NCBI GenBank assembly: GCA_046154695.1
Contig: JBJXFI010000401.1
Coordinates: forward strand, 1 to 24,735
Length of the DNA stretch: 24,735 nt
From: DALYLB01 sp046154695
GTDB lineage: Bacteria > Acidobacteriota > Blastocatellia > RBC074
Direction: 5' to 3'
Part shown: positions 6,676 through 15,290 of the stretch, one piece after another
How the letters are laid out: every line of letters starts with the position of its first letter
Position numbering within the stretch: the stretch's first letter is position 1
Program-made: the position numbers and the translations under genes
Notes under the pieces: generated by a model
The model's input: only the letters and a program-made list of their open reading frames with translations
Database searches by the model: none
Told to the model about the DNA's origin: nothing

Positions 6676-7587
6676 ATGAACAGACGATTCCTAATTGCCC
6701 TCGCCGGCGCGATCTTCTTCGGATTGCTGGCGATCATTGCCGCGAATAAATTCATCAGCACGAAGGTGAATGAGGACATTGCGCGGACGCAGACCAAGGT
6801 CGTCATCGCCGCCAGAGACATCACCCTGGGGACGCAGATCACGGAGCAGGACATCGCCCTGGTCAATTATCCGCGGGAGCTGTTTCCGGAAGGGGCGATG
6901 GCCCGCAAGGACGAGGTCATCGGCCGGGTGGCGTATATGGACATCTCTTCGAAGACGCCGATCCTGAACCGGCAGTTGGCGGGAATCGGGGCGCAGCCCG
7001 GGCTGCCGGGCGTGACCGCGCCCGGATTGCGGTCGGTCTCGGTTCGCGTCGACGAGGCGAGCGGCGTCGCCGGATTCGTGGCGCCGGGCACGTATGTCGA
7101 TGTCATCGCGATCATGCAGCCGCAGCTCGACGGCGCCAAGCAGGTCTCGAAGGTCATTATGCAGAAGGTCAAGGTGCTGGCGAGCGGGCAGCAGAATCAG
7201 ACCAAGAGCGACGGGAAGGCCGCGCTGGTCAACACCGTGACGCTCGAAGTCACGCCGCCCCAGGCGGAGAAGCTGAAACTGGCCGAGGCCGAAGGGCGCA
7301 TTCAGCTCTCGATCCGCAATGCGACCGATCAGATCATGGAGAAGACGCCGGGCGCGACGCGCCGCGACGTGCTCAACGACATCGCGCTGGAGAACCGGGC
7401 CCGCGAGGGAGTCCGGGATTTCGGCGGCGGCGCGCGCCCCAGCGCCACGCCTCCGACGATCAATATGAACATCAATGGATTGAATCCGCCGGCGCAGAAT
7501 CTGCCGGTGCAGCGAGTCGGCCCGCGCGGCCCCTCGATCGAACTGATCGAGGGCTCGAAGCGCAGCCGCGTTGAAATGGTGCCGTAA
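6676..7587 (+). CDS. cpaB: Flp pilus assembly protein CpaB/RcpC
   Basis: A 303-residue protein with an N-terminal signal/anchor (about 5-24), then a SAF domain (about 41-100: KVVIAARDITLGTQITEQDI and GRVAYMDISSKTPIL). The RcpC/CpaB domain follows, with SVRVDEASGVAGFVAPGTYVD near 122-142 and VTLEVTPPQAEKLKLAEAEG near 188-207. CpaB is a periplasmic partner of the secretin CpaC, and its SAF domain may bind peptidoglycan. The frame is open upstream to a GTG at 6661, but ATG 6676 is preferred because GAGG lies nine bases before it and it avoids overlap with the previous gene. The C-terminal 80 residues are Pro/Asn-rich and poorly conserved in appearance. Confidence 0.9.
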   Translation: MNRRFLIALAGAIFFGLLAIIAANKFISTKVNEDIARTQTKVVIAARDITLGTQITEQDIALVNYPRELFPEGAMARKDEVIGRVAYMDISSKTPILNRQLAGIGAQPGLPGVTAPGLRSVSVRVDEASGVAGFVAPGTYVDVIAIMQPQLDGAKQVSKVIMQKVKVLASGQQNQTKSDGKAALVNTVTLEVTPPQAEKLKLAEAEGRIQLSIRNATDQIMEKTPGATRRDVLNDIALENRAREGVRDFGGGARPSATPPTINMNINGLNPPAQNLPVQRVGPRGPSIELIEGSKRSRVEMVP

Positions 7588-7593
7588 AGTTTT

Positions 7594-7638
7594 CAGGCGC
7601 GGGCGCGCGGTCTGCATTGCCGCCGCGTCCGCCGCCTG
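7594..7638. repeat. Imperfect GC-rich hairpin between cpaB and cpaC
   Basis: Bases 7594-7610 fold onto 7620-7638 in blocks CAGGCG/CGCCTG, CGG/CCG, CGCG/CGCG and CGG/CCG, separated by single-base bulges and one G-U pair, around a nine-base loop. It begins seven bases after the cpaB stop codon. It may modulate read-through or mRNA decay between the two genes. Confidence 0.45.
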
Positions 7639-7691
7639 CTGTCAGGTTCCCGTCCCCCTATGGCCTCCGGGCCTATTTATCAGGAGACGTT

Positions 7692-9452
7692 ATGAATTCC
7701 CAACTCCGCCGAACCTATTCTCACCCGCTTCTGCGCGGCGCGCTGTTGTTGACGATGCTGTGCGTGTTTGGCCTGGCCGTGATGGCGCAGGAGAGAGCGA
7801 TGATTCAGAGCTCGTTCGCCAACAACCAGACACCGACCAAGATCGACGTGCTGGTGGGGCAGTCGCGCGTCATCGATTTCGATCAGGAATATGAGCGGCT
7901 TTCGGTCTCGGATCCGAAGATCGCCGAGGCGGTGCCCATCTCGTTCCGGCAGGTGCTGCTCAACGGGCTGCAGTTCGGGCAGGTCAATCTGGTGGCGTGG
8001 TCGAAGCCGCGGGTCAAGGGCGAGCCGTCGCGGATGCTGGTCTTCGATATTTTCGTGCAGGTCAATCTGTCGCTGATCGACAATCAGATCAAGATTCTCT
8101 TTCCGAAGGAGAATATCCAGCTCAGTCAGGCGAACAATTCGGTGGTGCTGTCGGGCAGCGTGACCCGCCCGGAGTTCTCCGAGCAGGTCGAGAAGATCAT
8201 CAAGGCCGCCGGATTGAACGTCACGAACCTGCTGCGGGCGCCGGTGGTCGATGCCTCGCAGGTGCAGCTGCAGATTCGCGTGGCGGAGGTCAACCGGACG
8301 GTGCTGCGGGAGATCAGCACGGCCTATGGCATCCTCAATTCGGCGCTCCCGACCTTCATCTCCGCGGCCGGCCCCGCGGCCTTTGGCGGATACACCGTCA
8401 CCAACGAGGTCATCCGCGGAGCGAACAGCATTCTCGGAACGGTTCGCAACCAGAACCTGAACGTGCAGCCGAACTCGACGCTGAATATCTTCATGGGGAA
8501 CAACAACAACAGCGCGACGACGCAGGCCTTTATTCGCGCGCTCTATTCGCGGGGCGCGCTGCGGGATCTGGCCGAGCCGAATCTGATCGCGATGCACGGC
8601 CAGAAGGCGAGCTTCCTGGCGGGAGGCGAGTTTCCGGTCCCGGTGATTCAGTCGGTTCAGCAGGGGCAGAACGCCATCACGATCATCTTCAAGCCGTTCG
8701 GCGTCAAGCTCGAATTCACACCGACGATCATCGACGAGAACCATATTCGCCTGGAGATGGAGCCCGAGGTGTCGAGCCTCGATTTCGCCTCCGGCGTGAA
8801 CGTTCAGGGGCTGATCATTCCCGGGCTGCGCGTCCGCCGCGCCAGGACGACGCTTGAGCTGCGCGACGGGCAGAGCTTTGCGCTCGCCGGTCTGATCGAC
8901 AACCGCGAGCAGGTCAATCTCTCGAAGATTCCGCTGCTCGGCGACATCCCGGTCCTCGGCGAGTTATTCAAGAGCCGGAGCTTCCAGCGCAACGAGACGG
9001 AGCTGCTCTTCCTGGCGACTGTCAAGCTGGTCGAGCCGCTCAATCCGGATCAGCTCCCGCGCCTGCCGGGCGTCAGCGAGCTCAAGCCCGTCGGCAGCAC
9101 CAATCCCGCCGGGGCCACGCCCGCCAGCGCGGTCGAGGGACAGTCCGGCCACGCCGTCCCGCGGAAATCGGACGGCGCTCCGGAGTCCGAGAACAACAAG
9201 GTCCAGCAGGAGCCTCCGGCCGCTCCCGCCAAAGAGAAGGACCCGGCCCGGCTCGATCGCGGCGCGACCGCGAGCCTGACTCCCGGTATGGCGCAGCCGC
9301 TCGCCGTCACCGGCCCGATCGGACCCGTCGGCGCCGACGGCAAAGCGGCCAAATCCGAGGTCAGGTCCGAGACGGCGCCCGGCGCCGAATCGAAGCCCGA
9401 GTCGAAACCCGAATCGAAACCTGAAAAAGGCGAGAAACCCTCCCCCGAATAG
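7692..9452 (+). CDS. cpaC: Outer-membrane secretin CpaC/RcpA
   Basis: This protein forms the outer-membrane channel of the Tad pilus. The start at 7692 is fixed by AGGAG (7682-7686) five bases upstream; the frame is open further up but without signals. The 586-residue product begins with a signal peptide (to about residue 32, before QERA), then an N-terminal pilus/secretin domain (about 48-125), a BON-like segment (about 130-180) and the secretin domain (about 190-450). The latter ends in PLLGDIPVLGELFKSRSF at 414-431 and LLFLATVKLVEPL. After it comes a low-complexity tail of about 130 residues rich in Pro, Ala, Lys and Glu. The tail contains a collagen-like stretch (GPIGPVGADGKAAK) and three SKPE repeats near the C-terminus. 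Such a tail is unusual and could contact cell wall or pilotin. Confidence 0.92.
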   Translation: MNSQLRRTYSHPLLRGALLLTMLCVFGLAVMAQERAMIQSSFANNQTPTKIDVLVGQSRVIDFDQEYERLSVSDPKIAEAVPISFRQVLLNGLQFGQVNLVAWSKPRVKGEPSRMLVFDIFVQVNLSLIDNQIKILFPKENIQLSQANNSVVLSGSVTRPEFSEQVEKIIKAAGLNVTNLLRAPVVDASQVQLQIRVAEVNRTVLREISTAYGILNSALPTFISAAGPAAFGGYTVTNEVIRGANSILGTVRNQNLNVQPNSTLNIFMGNNNNSATTQAFIRALYSRGALRDLAEPNLIAMHGQKASFLAGGEFPVPVIQSVQQGQNAITIIFKPFGVKLEFTPTIIDENHIRLEMEPEVSSLDFASGVNVQGLIIPGLRVRRARTTLELRDGQSFALAGLIDNREQVNLSKIPLLGDIPVLGELFKSRSFQRNETELLFLATVKLVEPLNPDQLPRLPGVSELKPVGSTNPAGATPASAVEGQSGHAVPRKSDGAPESENNKVQQEPPAAPAKEKDPARLDRGATASLTPGMAQPLAVTGPIGPVGADGKAAKSEVRSETAPGAESKPESKPESKPEKGEKPSPE

Positions 9453-9479
9453 GTTCGGAGAAGCGCGCGGGGGCCGAAC
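9453..9479. repeat. Hairpin directly after the cpaC stop codon
   Basis: GTTCGG at 9453-9458 starts on the base after the stop codon and pairs with CCGAAC at 9474-9479 around a 15-base GC-rich loop. No T-run follows. The rest of the gap repeats CCCCTCCCG twice before the tadG ribosome binding site. Confidence 0.35.
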
Positions 9480-9536
9480 GACAGAGCGGCTCCCCGCCCC
9501 TCCCGCCCCTCCCGTTGATTGCGAGGTAGTTGGTTC

Positions 9537-10889
9537 ATGAAACGCAGCATCAGGAAAATGAGAGTCTTCCGCACGCGGCGCGAGCCCGGCCGGGAGCGCG
9601 GATCCATCATGATTTTGACGGCGGTGCTCATCACGGGGCTGGTGGGCATGCTCGCGCTGTCGATCGATCTTGGATTTCTTTTCAGCGCGCGAAATCAGTT
9701 CCAGAACGGGATCGATGCCGCGACGCTGGCCGCCGGGACGGCGCTTCGCACGTCGATCGAAAACGACGTCTCCGTGCCGCATCAGACCCAGATCGCCACG
9801 CTCCTCGCCCGCCAGTTCGGCGGCGCCAATCAGGTTCGCCGGTATCCCGATCCCGATCCGATGAGCGGGCAGGCGAACGCCAACAACATCACGATCGATC
9901 CCGCGGCGATCTCGGTCGACTCGGTCACCGATCCGCCGCAGGTGACCATCAATACCCGGATCAACATGCCGACGATCTTCGCCGGAATCGTCGGCATCTA
10001 CACGATGGATATCGCCGCGCGCTCCACGGCCTCGGTCTTCCCGGTCGACGGCGGAACCGGAACCATGGGATCGGGAACGGCGACCGGCGCCGGATGCTGG
10101 CGCCCCCTGATGCTGCCCGACACCTTTTATGACGCCAGCGGCACCCCGGTCATCCTTTACAGCAGCAGCAGCGGCGGCCCTCCCCAGGTCCCCGAGCAGA
10201 ACGGCTATTATTACCGCTCCCGGTTCGCCGCCGGCGCCCGCAGCGCCTATCCCTTCGTCGATTCCTTCGGAGGCGTCGGCGCCTCCGTCACCGGGCTTCG
10301 CGACACCCAGCTGCAGGCCGAGATGGGGTTGCGGACGATCATGGGCGCCAATGTCGAATTCCGCGGGGACTCCTATTTCGTCGCCGACTTCTCCGGGCTG
10401 CCGCGCGCGACCTTCGACGTCCTGTCGGTGACCGATATGGCCAACTTCGGATATTGCGGGGAACTGCGCGTCGGCGAAGTCCTGCCCGTCTTTCCGCGCG
10501 GCGACGCCACGCGCATCGAACAGGTTCGCGCCGGGCTGATCGCCCTCAAGTCCCGGACGCTCGACTTCGATCTCGTCGACGCCAATCTGAAGGCCCAATA
10601 TCGCTACGTCAGCAGCTCGACCTATCCCGGGCCGAACACGCACGGCGCGATCATCCCCGTGCTCTTTTATAACCCCTATGAGCACGACGCGAATCCGGCG
10701 ACCCTCATGATCACCAATTTCGGCCTCTTCTTCCTCGAAGACGTCAAGGCCGATGGGTCGATCTCCGGATTCTTTGTCCGCGAAATCATCACCGGCGGCA
10801 CGCCCATCGCTCCCGGGAATATGCAGGGCGACAGCGATCCCACATTCAAACGGAGCTGGCTGCCCGCCTCCGTGCGGCTGCTCCGATGA
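9537..10889 (+). CDS. tadG: TadG-like Flp pilus assembly protein
   Basis: The 450-residue protein opens with a basic leader, then GSIMILTAVLITGLVGMLAL and SIDLGFLFSARNQFQNGIDAATLAAG. This is the putative Flp-pilus-assembly Tad domain: one membrane helix followed by a conserved D-x-G/A and a helix in which the Asp-Ala-Ala-Ala-Leu-Ala-Ala-like pattern appears as DAATLAAG. The large remainder is predicted extracytoplasmic and rich in Gly, Ser and Pro. It shows no VWA/MIDAS motif, unlike some long TadG proteins. ATG 9537 is chosen; a TTG at 9519 would add six residues. TadG-like proteins are thought to anchor or cap the pilus system. It is the last gene before a 499-base gap with its own promoter, so it probably ends the first transcription unit. 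Confidence 0.85.
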   Translation: MKRSIRKMRVFRTRREPGRERGSIMILTAVLITGLVGMLALSIDLGFLFSARNQFQNGIDAATLAAGTALRTSIENDVSVPHQTQIATLLARQFGGANQVRRYPDPDPMSGQANANNITIDPAAISVDSVTDPPQVTINTRINMPTIFAGIVGIYTMDIAARSTASVFPVDGGTGTMGSGTATGAGCWRPLMLPDTFYDASGTPVILYSSSSGGPPQVPEQNGYYYRSRFAAGARSAYPFVDSFGGVGASVTGLRDTQLQAEMGLRTIMGANVEFRGDSYFVADFSGLPRATFDVLSVTDMANFGYCGELRVGEVLPVFPRGDATRIEQVRAGLIALKSRTLDFDLVDANLKAQYRYVSSSTYPGPNTHGAIIPVLFYNPYEHDANPATLMITNFGLFFLEDVKADGSISGFFVREIITGGTPIAPGNMQGDSDPTFKRSWLPASVRLLR

Positions 10890-10933
10890 TTCGACGCCCC
10901 CCGAACCCCTTGACCGCGGGGAATCCATGCAAA

Positions 10934-10968
10934 ATGGAAGATGGGAAATGGAAAATGAAAAATGGGAA
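10934..10968 (+). repeat. Five tandem 7-bp units, consensus ATGGRAA
   Basis: The units read ATGGAAG, ATGGGAA, ATGGAAA, ATGAAAA and ATGGGAA with no spacing. Short tandem heptamers of this kind occur in intergenic DNA of several phyla and vary in copy number by replication slippage. The tract is much more AT-rich than its surroundings. Confidence 0.75.
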
Positions 10969-11014
10969 GGGCGATAAATTGATGAACGGCTCCCCTCGGG
11001 AATTGAGGCTGGGA

Positions 11015-11042
11015 ATTGGCCGGCGATTGGCCCCGCGATTGG
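11015..11042 (+). repeat. Degenerate ATTGG tandem repeat
   Basis: Three near-tandem copies begin with ATTGG at 11015, 11026 and 11038 and are spaced by 11 and 12 bases with GC-rich linkers. Spacing near one helical turn could present identical faces to a DNA-binding protein, but chance or slippage is equally possible. Confidence 0.35.
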
Positions 11043-11261
11043 TTAGGATGTGAAACGACTCCTTTGGCCAGTCGCGCACAGGATGACGCCTTTTCCCCCT
11101 CCTCAGCAGCAGGCGCAGGATGCCCGTCCAGGCCGATTCCGGCCGGTTCAGGCGACAAATGAAGAGACTCCCGCGCGGTTTGAGCCCGCCACTCCGAATC
11201 GGTCTCTGTCGAATCCCCGCCGCGAAAGTTACCCCCCTGAAATTTTCGCCCGAATTTTCGA

Positions 11262-11290
11262 TGGAGTTTCGCCTTTTGGGGGAATATAAT
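11262..11290 (+). promoter_or_regulatory. Candidate sigma-70 promoter for cpaE-cpaF-tadB-tadC
   Basis: A perfect -10 hexamer TATAAT lies at 11285-11290. The best -35 at 17-base spacing is TGGAGT (11262-11267), which is weak. The -10 is embedded in an inverted repeat with GGGGA before it and TCCCC after it, so a dimeric regulator or a cruciform could mask it. A weak -35 suggests dependence on an activator. Transcription would start near 11297, giving a leader of about 90 bases. Confidence 0.5.
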
Positions 11291-11304
11291 CCCCTCTCCG
11301 AGGT

Positions 11305-11351
11305 CTGCCTCCGGAATGATTGCCCTGAGTCACCGAAAGAGTCCGAGGCAG
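11305..11351 (+). promoter_or_regulatory. Leader hairpin upstream of cpaE
   Basis: Bases 11305-11315 (CTGCCTCCGGA) pair with 11342-11351 (TCCGAGGCAG) over ten base pairs with one bulged C, around a 26-base loop. It lies just after the predicted transcription start and 37 bases before the cpaE start, so it would sit in the 5' untranslated RNA. Confidence 0.4.
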
Positions 11352-11388
11352 CCCTTACGTAGTTCTTATAAGTTTCGAGCAAGGAATA

Positions 11389-12597
11389 GTGAAGTCTGTG
11401 TCGAAAGCCATATCCGTAGTCGTCATCGGTCGCAGTTTGAGTCAGCAGGAGCGCACGCGGCTTCGCAGCTCCAGTCAGACTCCGCTCGCTATCGTGGCGG
11501 AGCTTCCCAACGCGCCCCAGGTGCTGGATGAGCTGAACCGGCTGCGCCCGCAGGCGGCGCTGGTGCTGCTCAATGGAGAGCTGAATCATTCCTTTCAACT
11601 GGTCGAGCGGATTCATCAGGAACTGCCCGACACCGCCGTCATCTGTTCGAGCGAGGATAGCTCGCCGGATGTCATCCTGCAGTCGTTTCGCTCCGGGGCG
11701 AAGGAGTTTCTGCGCCAGCCCCTGGTCGAGTCCGAGATCGCGGCGGTCTTTTCCAAAATCGAGCAGACGACCGTTCGGTCCGAGGAATCCCAGGGGCGCG
11801 TCATCGCCGTCTATGCCAGCAAGGGCGGATGCGGCACCACGTTCGTGACGGCCAACCTGGCGGCGAGTCTTGCGCGGATCTCCCGCAAGCGCGCCTGCGT
11901 CGTCGATCTGAACCTGCAGGCGGGGGATCAGCCCCTCTATCTGGGCGTCGAGCCCAACTATTCGATTCACGACGTCGTCCGGAACTTCGACCGGCTCGAC
12001 GACCAGCTCCTGGCCAGCTATCTGACGCAGCGGTCGAAGCTGATCTCGCTTCTCGCCGCGCCGACCGATATCGGCAAGGATGAGGATGTCCGCGTCGAGC
12101 ATGTGGCCCGCTCGATCGCGCTTCTTCGCTCGCAGGTCGATTTCGTCGTCGTCGATCCGCCGCGGGTGCTCAATGAGATCACCATCTCGGCGCTCGATGC
12201 GGCGGACGACAAGATTCTGCTCCTGACGCTCGACATCCCCGCGATTCGCAGCGCCAAGCGCGCGCTCGATATTTTTACCCGGCTCGGCTATGACCGCAGC
12301 CAGATCAAAGTCATCATCAACCGGTATACAAAGACGCCCGAATTCGACCTCAAACAGGTCGGTAAAGTACTCGAGACCGAAGTCTTCGCGACCATCACCA
12401 ATGACTATCAGGCCGCGATCGCTTCGATCAATGTCGGCGAACCGCTCGTCCTCTCAAAAAGCCCGTCGCGCGTCATTCAGGATTTCGCGCATCTGGCCAG
12501 TAAACTGAGCGGCATTCGCCCTCCGAGCGAAAGCGGAGACTCCCCCTCCCGCGGGAAAGGCGGCGGGTGGTCCTCTCTCTTCGGCGGAAAACGATAG
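11389..12597 (+). CDS. cpaE: Pilus assembly ATPase CpaE/TadZ (receiver-like + MinD/ParA-like)
   Basis: A 402-residue protein with a receiver-like N-terminal domain (about 7-125) and a MinD/ParA-like ATPase domain (about 136-370). The receiver-like part ends in SGAKEFLRQPL, but the usual phospho-acceptor aspartate appears to be replaced by leucine near residue 60 (in AALVLLNGE), so it is a pseudo-receiver. The nucleotide loop is SKGGCGTT (144-151): the deviant Walker lysine K145 is present, while the second lysine of KGGxGKT is threonine, as in TadZ proteins. VVDPPRVLNE looks like the Walker B region. TadZ localises the Tad machine to a cell site. The start is GTG at 11389 or GTG at 11398; AAGGAA at 11381-11386 is too close to the first and fairly far from the second. 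Confidence 0.9.
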   Translation: MKSVSKAISVVVIGRSLSQQERTRLRSSSQTPLAIVAELPNAPQVLDELNRLRPQAALVLLNGELNHSFQLVERIHQELPDTAVICSSEDSSPDVILQSFRSGAKEFLRQPLVESEIAAVFSKIEQTTVRSEESQGRVIAVYASKGGCGTTFVTANLAASLARISRKRACVVDLNLQAGDQPLYLGVEPNYSIHDVVRNFDRLDDQLLASYLTQRSKLISLLAAPTDIGKDEDVRVEHVARSIALLRSQVDFVVVDPPRVLNEITISALDAADDKILLLTLDIPAIRSAKRALDIFTRLGYDRSQIKVIINRYTKTPEFDLKQVGKVLETEVFATITNDYQAAIASINVGEPLVLSKSPSRVIQDFAHLASKLSGIRPPSESGDSPSRGKGGGWSSLFGGKR

Positions 12598-12640
12598 ATA
12601 CAGGCTGATCTCTGAAGCGCTTGTCACCGAGATTTTCCGG

Positions 12641-12685
12641 ATAACCATCGCGAGGGCGCGATTGCTTCGCCGTCGCCCGCGTTAT
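12641..12685. repeat. Imperfect hairpin between cpaE and cpaF
   Basis: ATAAC (12641-12645) pairs with GTTAT (12681-12685), followed inward by GCG/CGC and GGCG/CGCC blocks with bulges. It lies in the middle of the 179-base gap and is followed by an AT-rich patch (12690-12720) that could hold a weak promoter, but no good hexamer pair is seen. Confidence 0.35.
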
Positions 12686-12725
12686 CTTCACGTAATAATT
12701 TATCAATGGTGTATTGATCTTTGCC

Positions 12726-12740
12726 GGGGGATACGCCCCC
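12726..12740. repeat. GGGGG/CCCCC hairpin upstream of the cpaF start
   Basis: GGGGG at 12726-12730 and CCCCC at 12736-12740 form a compact stem with a five-base loop 37 bases before the cpaF ATG. It may affect translation initiation. The frame happens to stay open through it, so a longer cpaF starting at TTG 12714 is formally possible. Confidence 0.4.
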
Positions 12741-12776
12741 ACGCCCGGCGTGCAAACCGCCCCGCTGGAAAAGACT

Positions 12777-14117
<1,341 letters not shown>

Positions 14118-14154
14118 CCGTGATCGCGATCGAGTGATCGATCCTTGAAGCCGC

Positions 14155-14212
14155 GCCATGCGCCCGCCCCCGAACCGGCCTTTCCGGCCGCTTCGGAGAG
14201 CGGGCGCATGGC
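14155..14212. repeat. 58-base stem-loop between cpaF and tadB
   Basis: A perfect 13-base inverted repeat (14155-14167 with 14200-14212; left arm GCCATGCGCCCGC) encloses a second stem, 14171-14180 with 14186-14195, that has one mismatch and a five-base loop. The two stems are separated by a small internal loop, making one long rod. It ends 29 bases before the tadB start and leaves the ribosome binding site (GAGGTG) free. Possible roles are RNase III processing, transcript attenuation, or a REP-type element. Confidence 0.6.
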
Positions 14213-14241
14213 ATGCGGCGTATCATCCCCCTTGAGGTGTT

Positions 14242-15219
14242 ATGCCGACTCTTTTTGTCTTCGCATTCTTCACGTTCATCTTCATGCTGTTTCTGGCGGT
14301 GGCGATCTACTTTTTCGTCAGCCGGGACACGGACGCCTATCGGCGGCGCATCGATGAGCGAATGAAACAGCTCGTGCAGGAGCGCGGGGGAGCCAGCCAG
14401 CGGGAGATGCACCTGCTCAAGGAGGAGCTGCTCAGTTCGGTTCCCTCCCTGCACCGGGTGCTCATCCGGTTCGAGGTCTTCAACAAGCTGCAGGGGATTC
14501 TCCGCCAGGCCGACATGAAGGTCAGCGTCTATCGCTTCGTGACCATGAGTTTGATCGGCGGATTCATCTTCGGCCTGCTGCTGTTTCTCTTTTCCGGATC
14601 GCTGGTGGCGATGATCCTGGGCACGGTGGTGGTGATGTCGATTCCCTATATGTATGTCTCGAATCGCCGCAACCGCCGGTTCCACACGTTTCTCGAACAG
14701 CTGCCGGACGCGCTGGAGCTGATGGTTCGTTCGCTGCAGGCGGGGCACAGTTTCAGTTCCGCGCTGCAGATGGTGGCCACCGAGATGCCCGAGCCGATCG
14801 CGCGCGAGTTCGGCAAGACTTACGAAGAGCAGAATCTGGGATTGAACATCAAGTCGGCCCTGGAGAACCTGGTGGAGCGCGTTCCGATTCTGGATCTCAA
14901 GCTCTGCGTGACGGCGGTGCTGATTCAGCGGGAGATCGGCGGAAATCTTTCCGAGGTCCTGCGAAACATCAGCCATACGATTCGGGAGCGGTTTCGCATT
15001 CAGGGCGAGATTCGGGTCAAGTCCGCGCAGGCGCGCCTCTCGGGCTATATCGTCAGCGCCCTGCCGTTCTTTATGTTCTTCTGGATCAACGTGGTCAATC
15101 CGGGATACATGAAGTCGATGTACGATCATCCCTGGGGAGTCTATATTCTGGGGGCGGGCGTGGTGATGCAGTTGGTGGGATGGTTGATCATTCGAAAAAT
15201 CGTGGCGATCGAGGTCTGA
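14242..15219 (+). CDS. tadB: Tad inner-membrane platform protein TadB
   Basis: A 325-residue type II secretion F-domain protein. It has an N-terminal helix (about 5-26), a cytoplasmic segment, two closely spaced helices (about 98-135), and then the T2SSF domain with LPDALELMVRSLQAGHSFSS (about 154-173) and a later ALENLVERVPILDLKLCVTA stretch. Two C-terminal helices (about 272-290 and 300-320) close it. This is the standard TadB layout. GAGGTG stands two bases before the ATG, close but usable. TadB forms with TadC the membrane platform that couples the CpaF motor to pilin extraction. It is followed by a terminator-like stem before tadC. Confidence 0.92.
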   Translation: MPTLFVFAFFTFIFMLFLAVAIYFFVSRDTDAYRRRIDERMKQLVQERGGASQREMHLLKEELLSSVPSLHRVLIRFEVFNKLQGILRQADMKVSVYRFVTMSLIGGFIFGLLLFLFSGSLVAMILGTVVVMSIPYMYVSNRRNRRFHTFLEQLPDALELMVRSLQAGHSFSSALQMVATEMPEPIAREFGKTYEEQNLGLNIKSALENLVERVPILDLKLCVTAVLIQREIGGNLSEVLRNISHTIRERFRIQGEIRVKSAQARLSGYIVSALPFFMFFWINVVNPGYMKSMYDHPWGVYILGAGVVMQLVGWLIIRKIVAIEV

Positions 15220-15234
15220 TCTCCGCGTTGCAAT

Positions 15235-15263
15235 GCCGGTCGCGGGCGCTTGCGCCGGCTTTT
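15235..15263 (+). terminator. Terminator-like hairpin between tadB and tadC
   Basis: GCCGG (15235-15239) pairs with CCGGC (15255-15259), with further pairing possible inside (GCG/CGC), and TTTT follows at 15260-15263. The T-run is short, so partial attenuation within the operon is more likely than full termination. Confidence 0.35.
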
Positions 15264-15290
15264 CCCAAGGGCTTTTGACGGACGACGGTT

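Larger units (their letters stand above)
10890..11388. other. Intergenic region with promoter for cpaE
   Basis: This 499-base gap holds a heptamer tandem repeat (10934-10968), a degenerate ATTGG repeat (11015-11042), a promoter with a perfect TATAAT (11285-11290) and a leader hairpin (11305-11351). Small frames on both strands lack ribosome binding sites and look spurious. The gap splits the Tad locus into a pilin/secretin half and a motor half. Confidence 0.6.

Noticed and set aside
8964..10928. 654-codon minus-strand frame opposite cpaC and tadG
   Set aside because: Antisense shadow. The plus-strand frames have signal peptide, secretin and Tad domain signatures.
11050..11362. Small plus-strand frames before cpaE
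   Set aside because: Low-complexity products, no ribosome binding sites, and they run through the predicted promoter.
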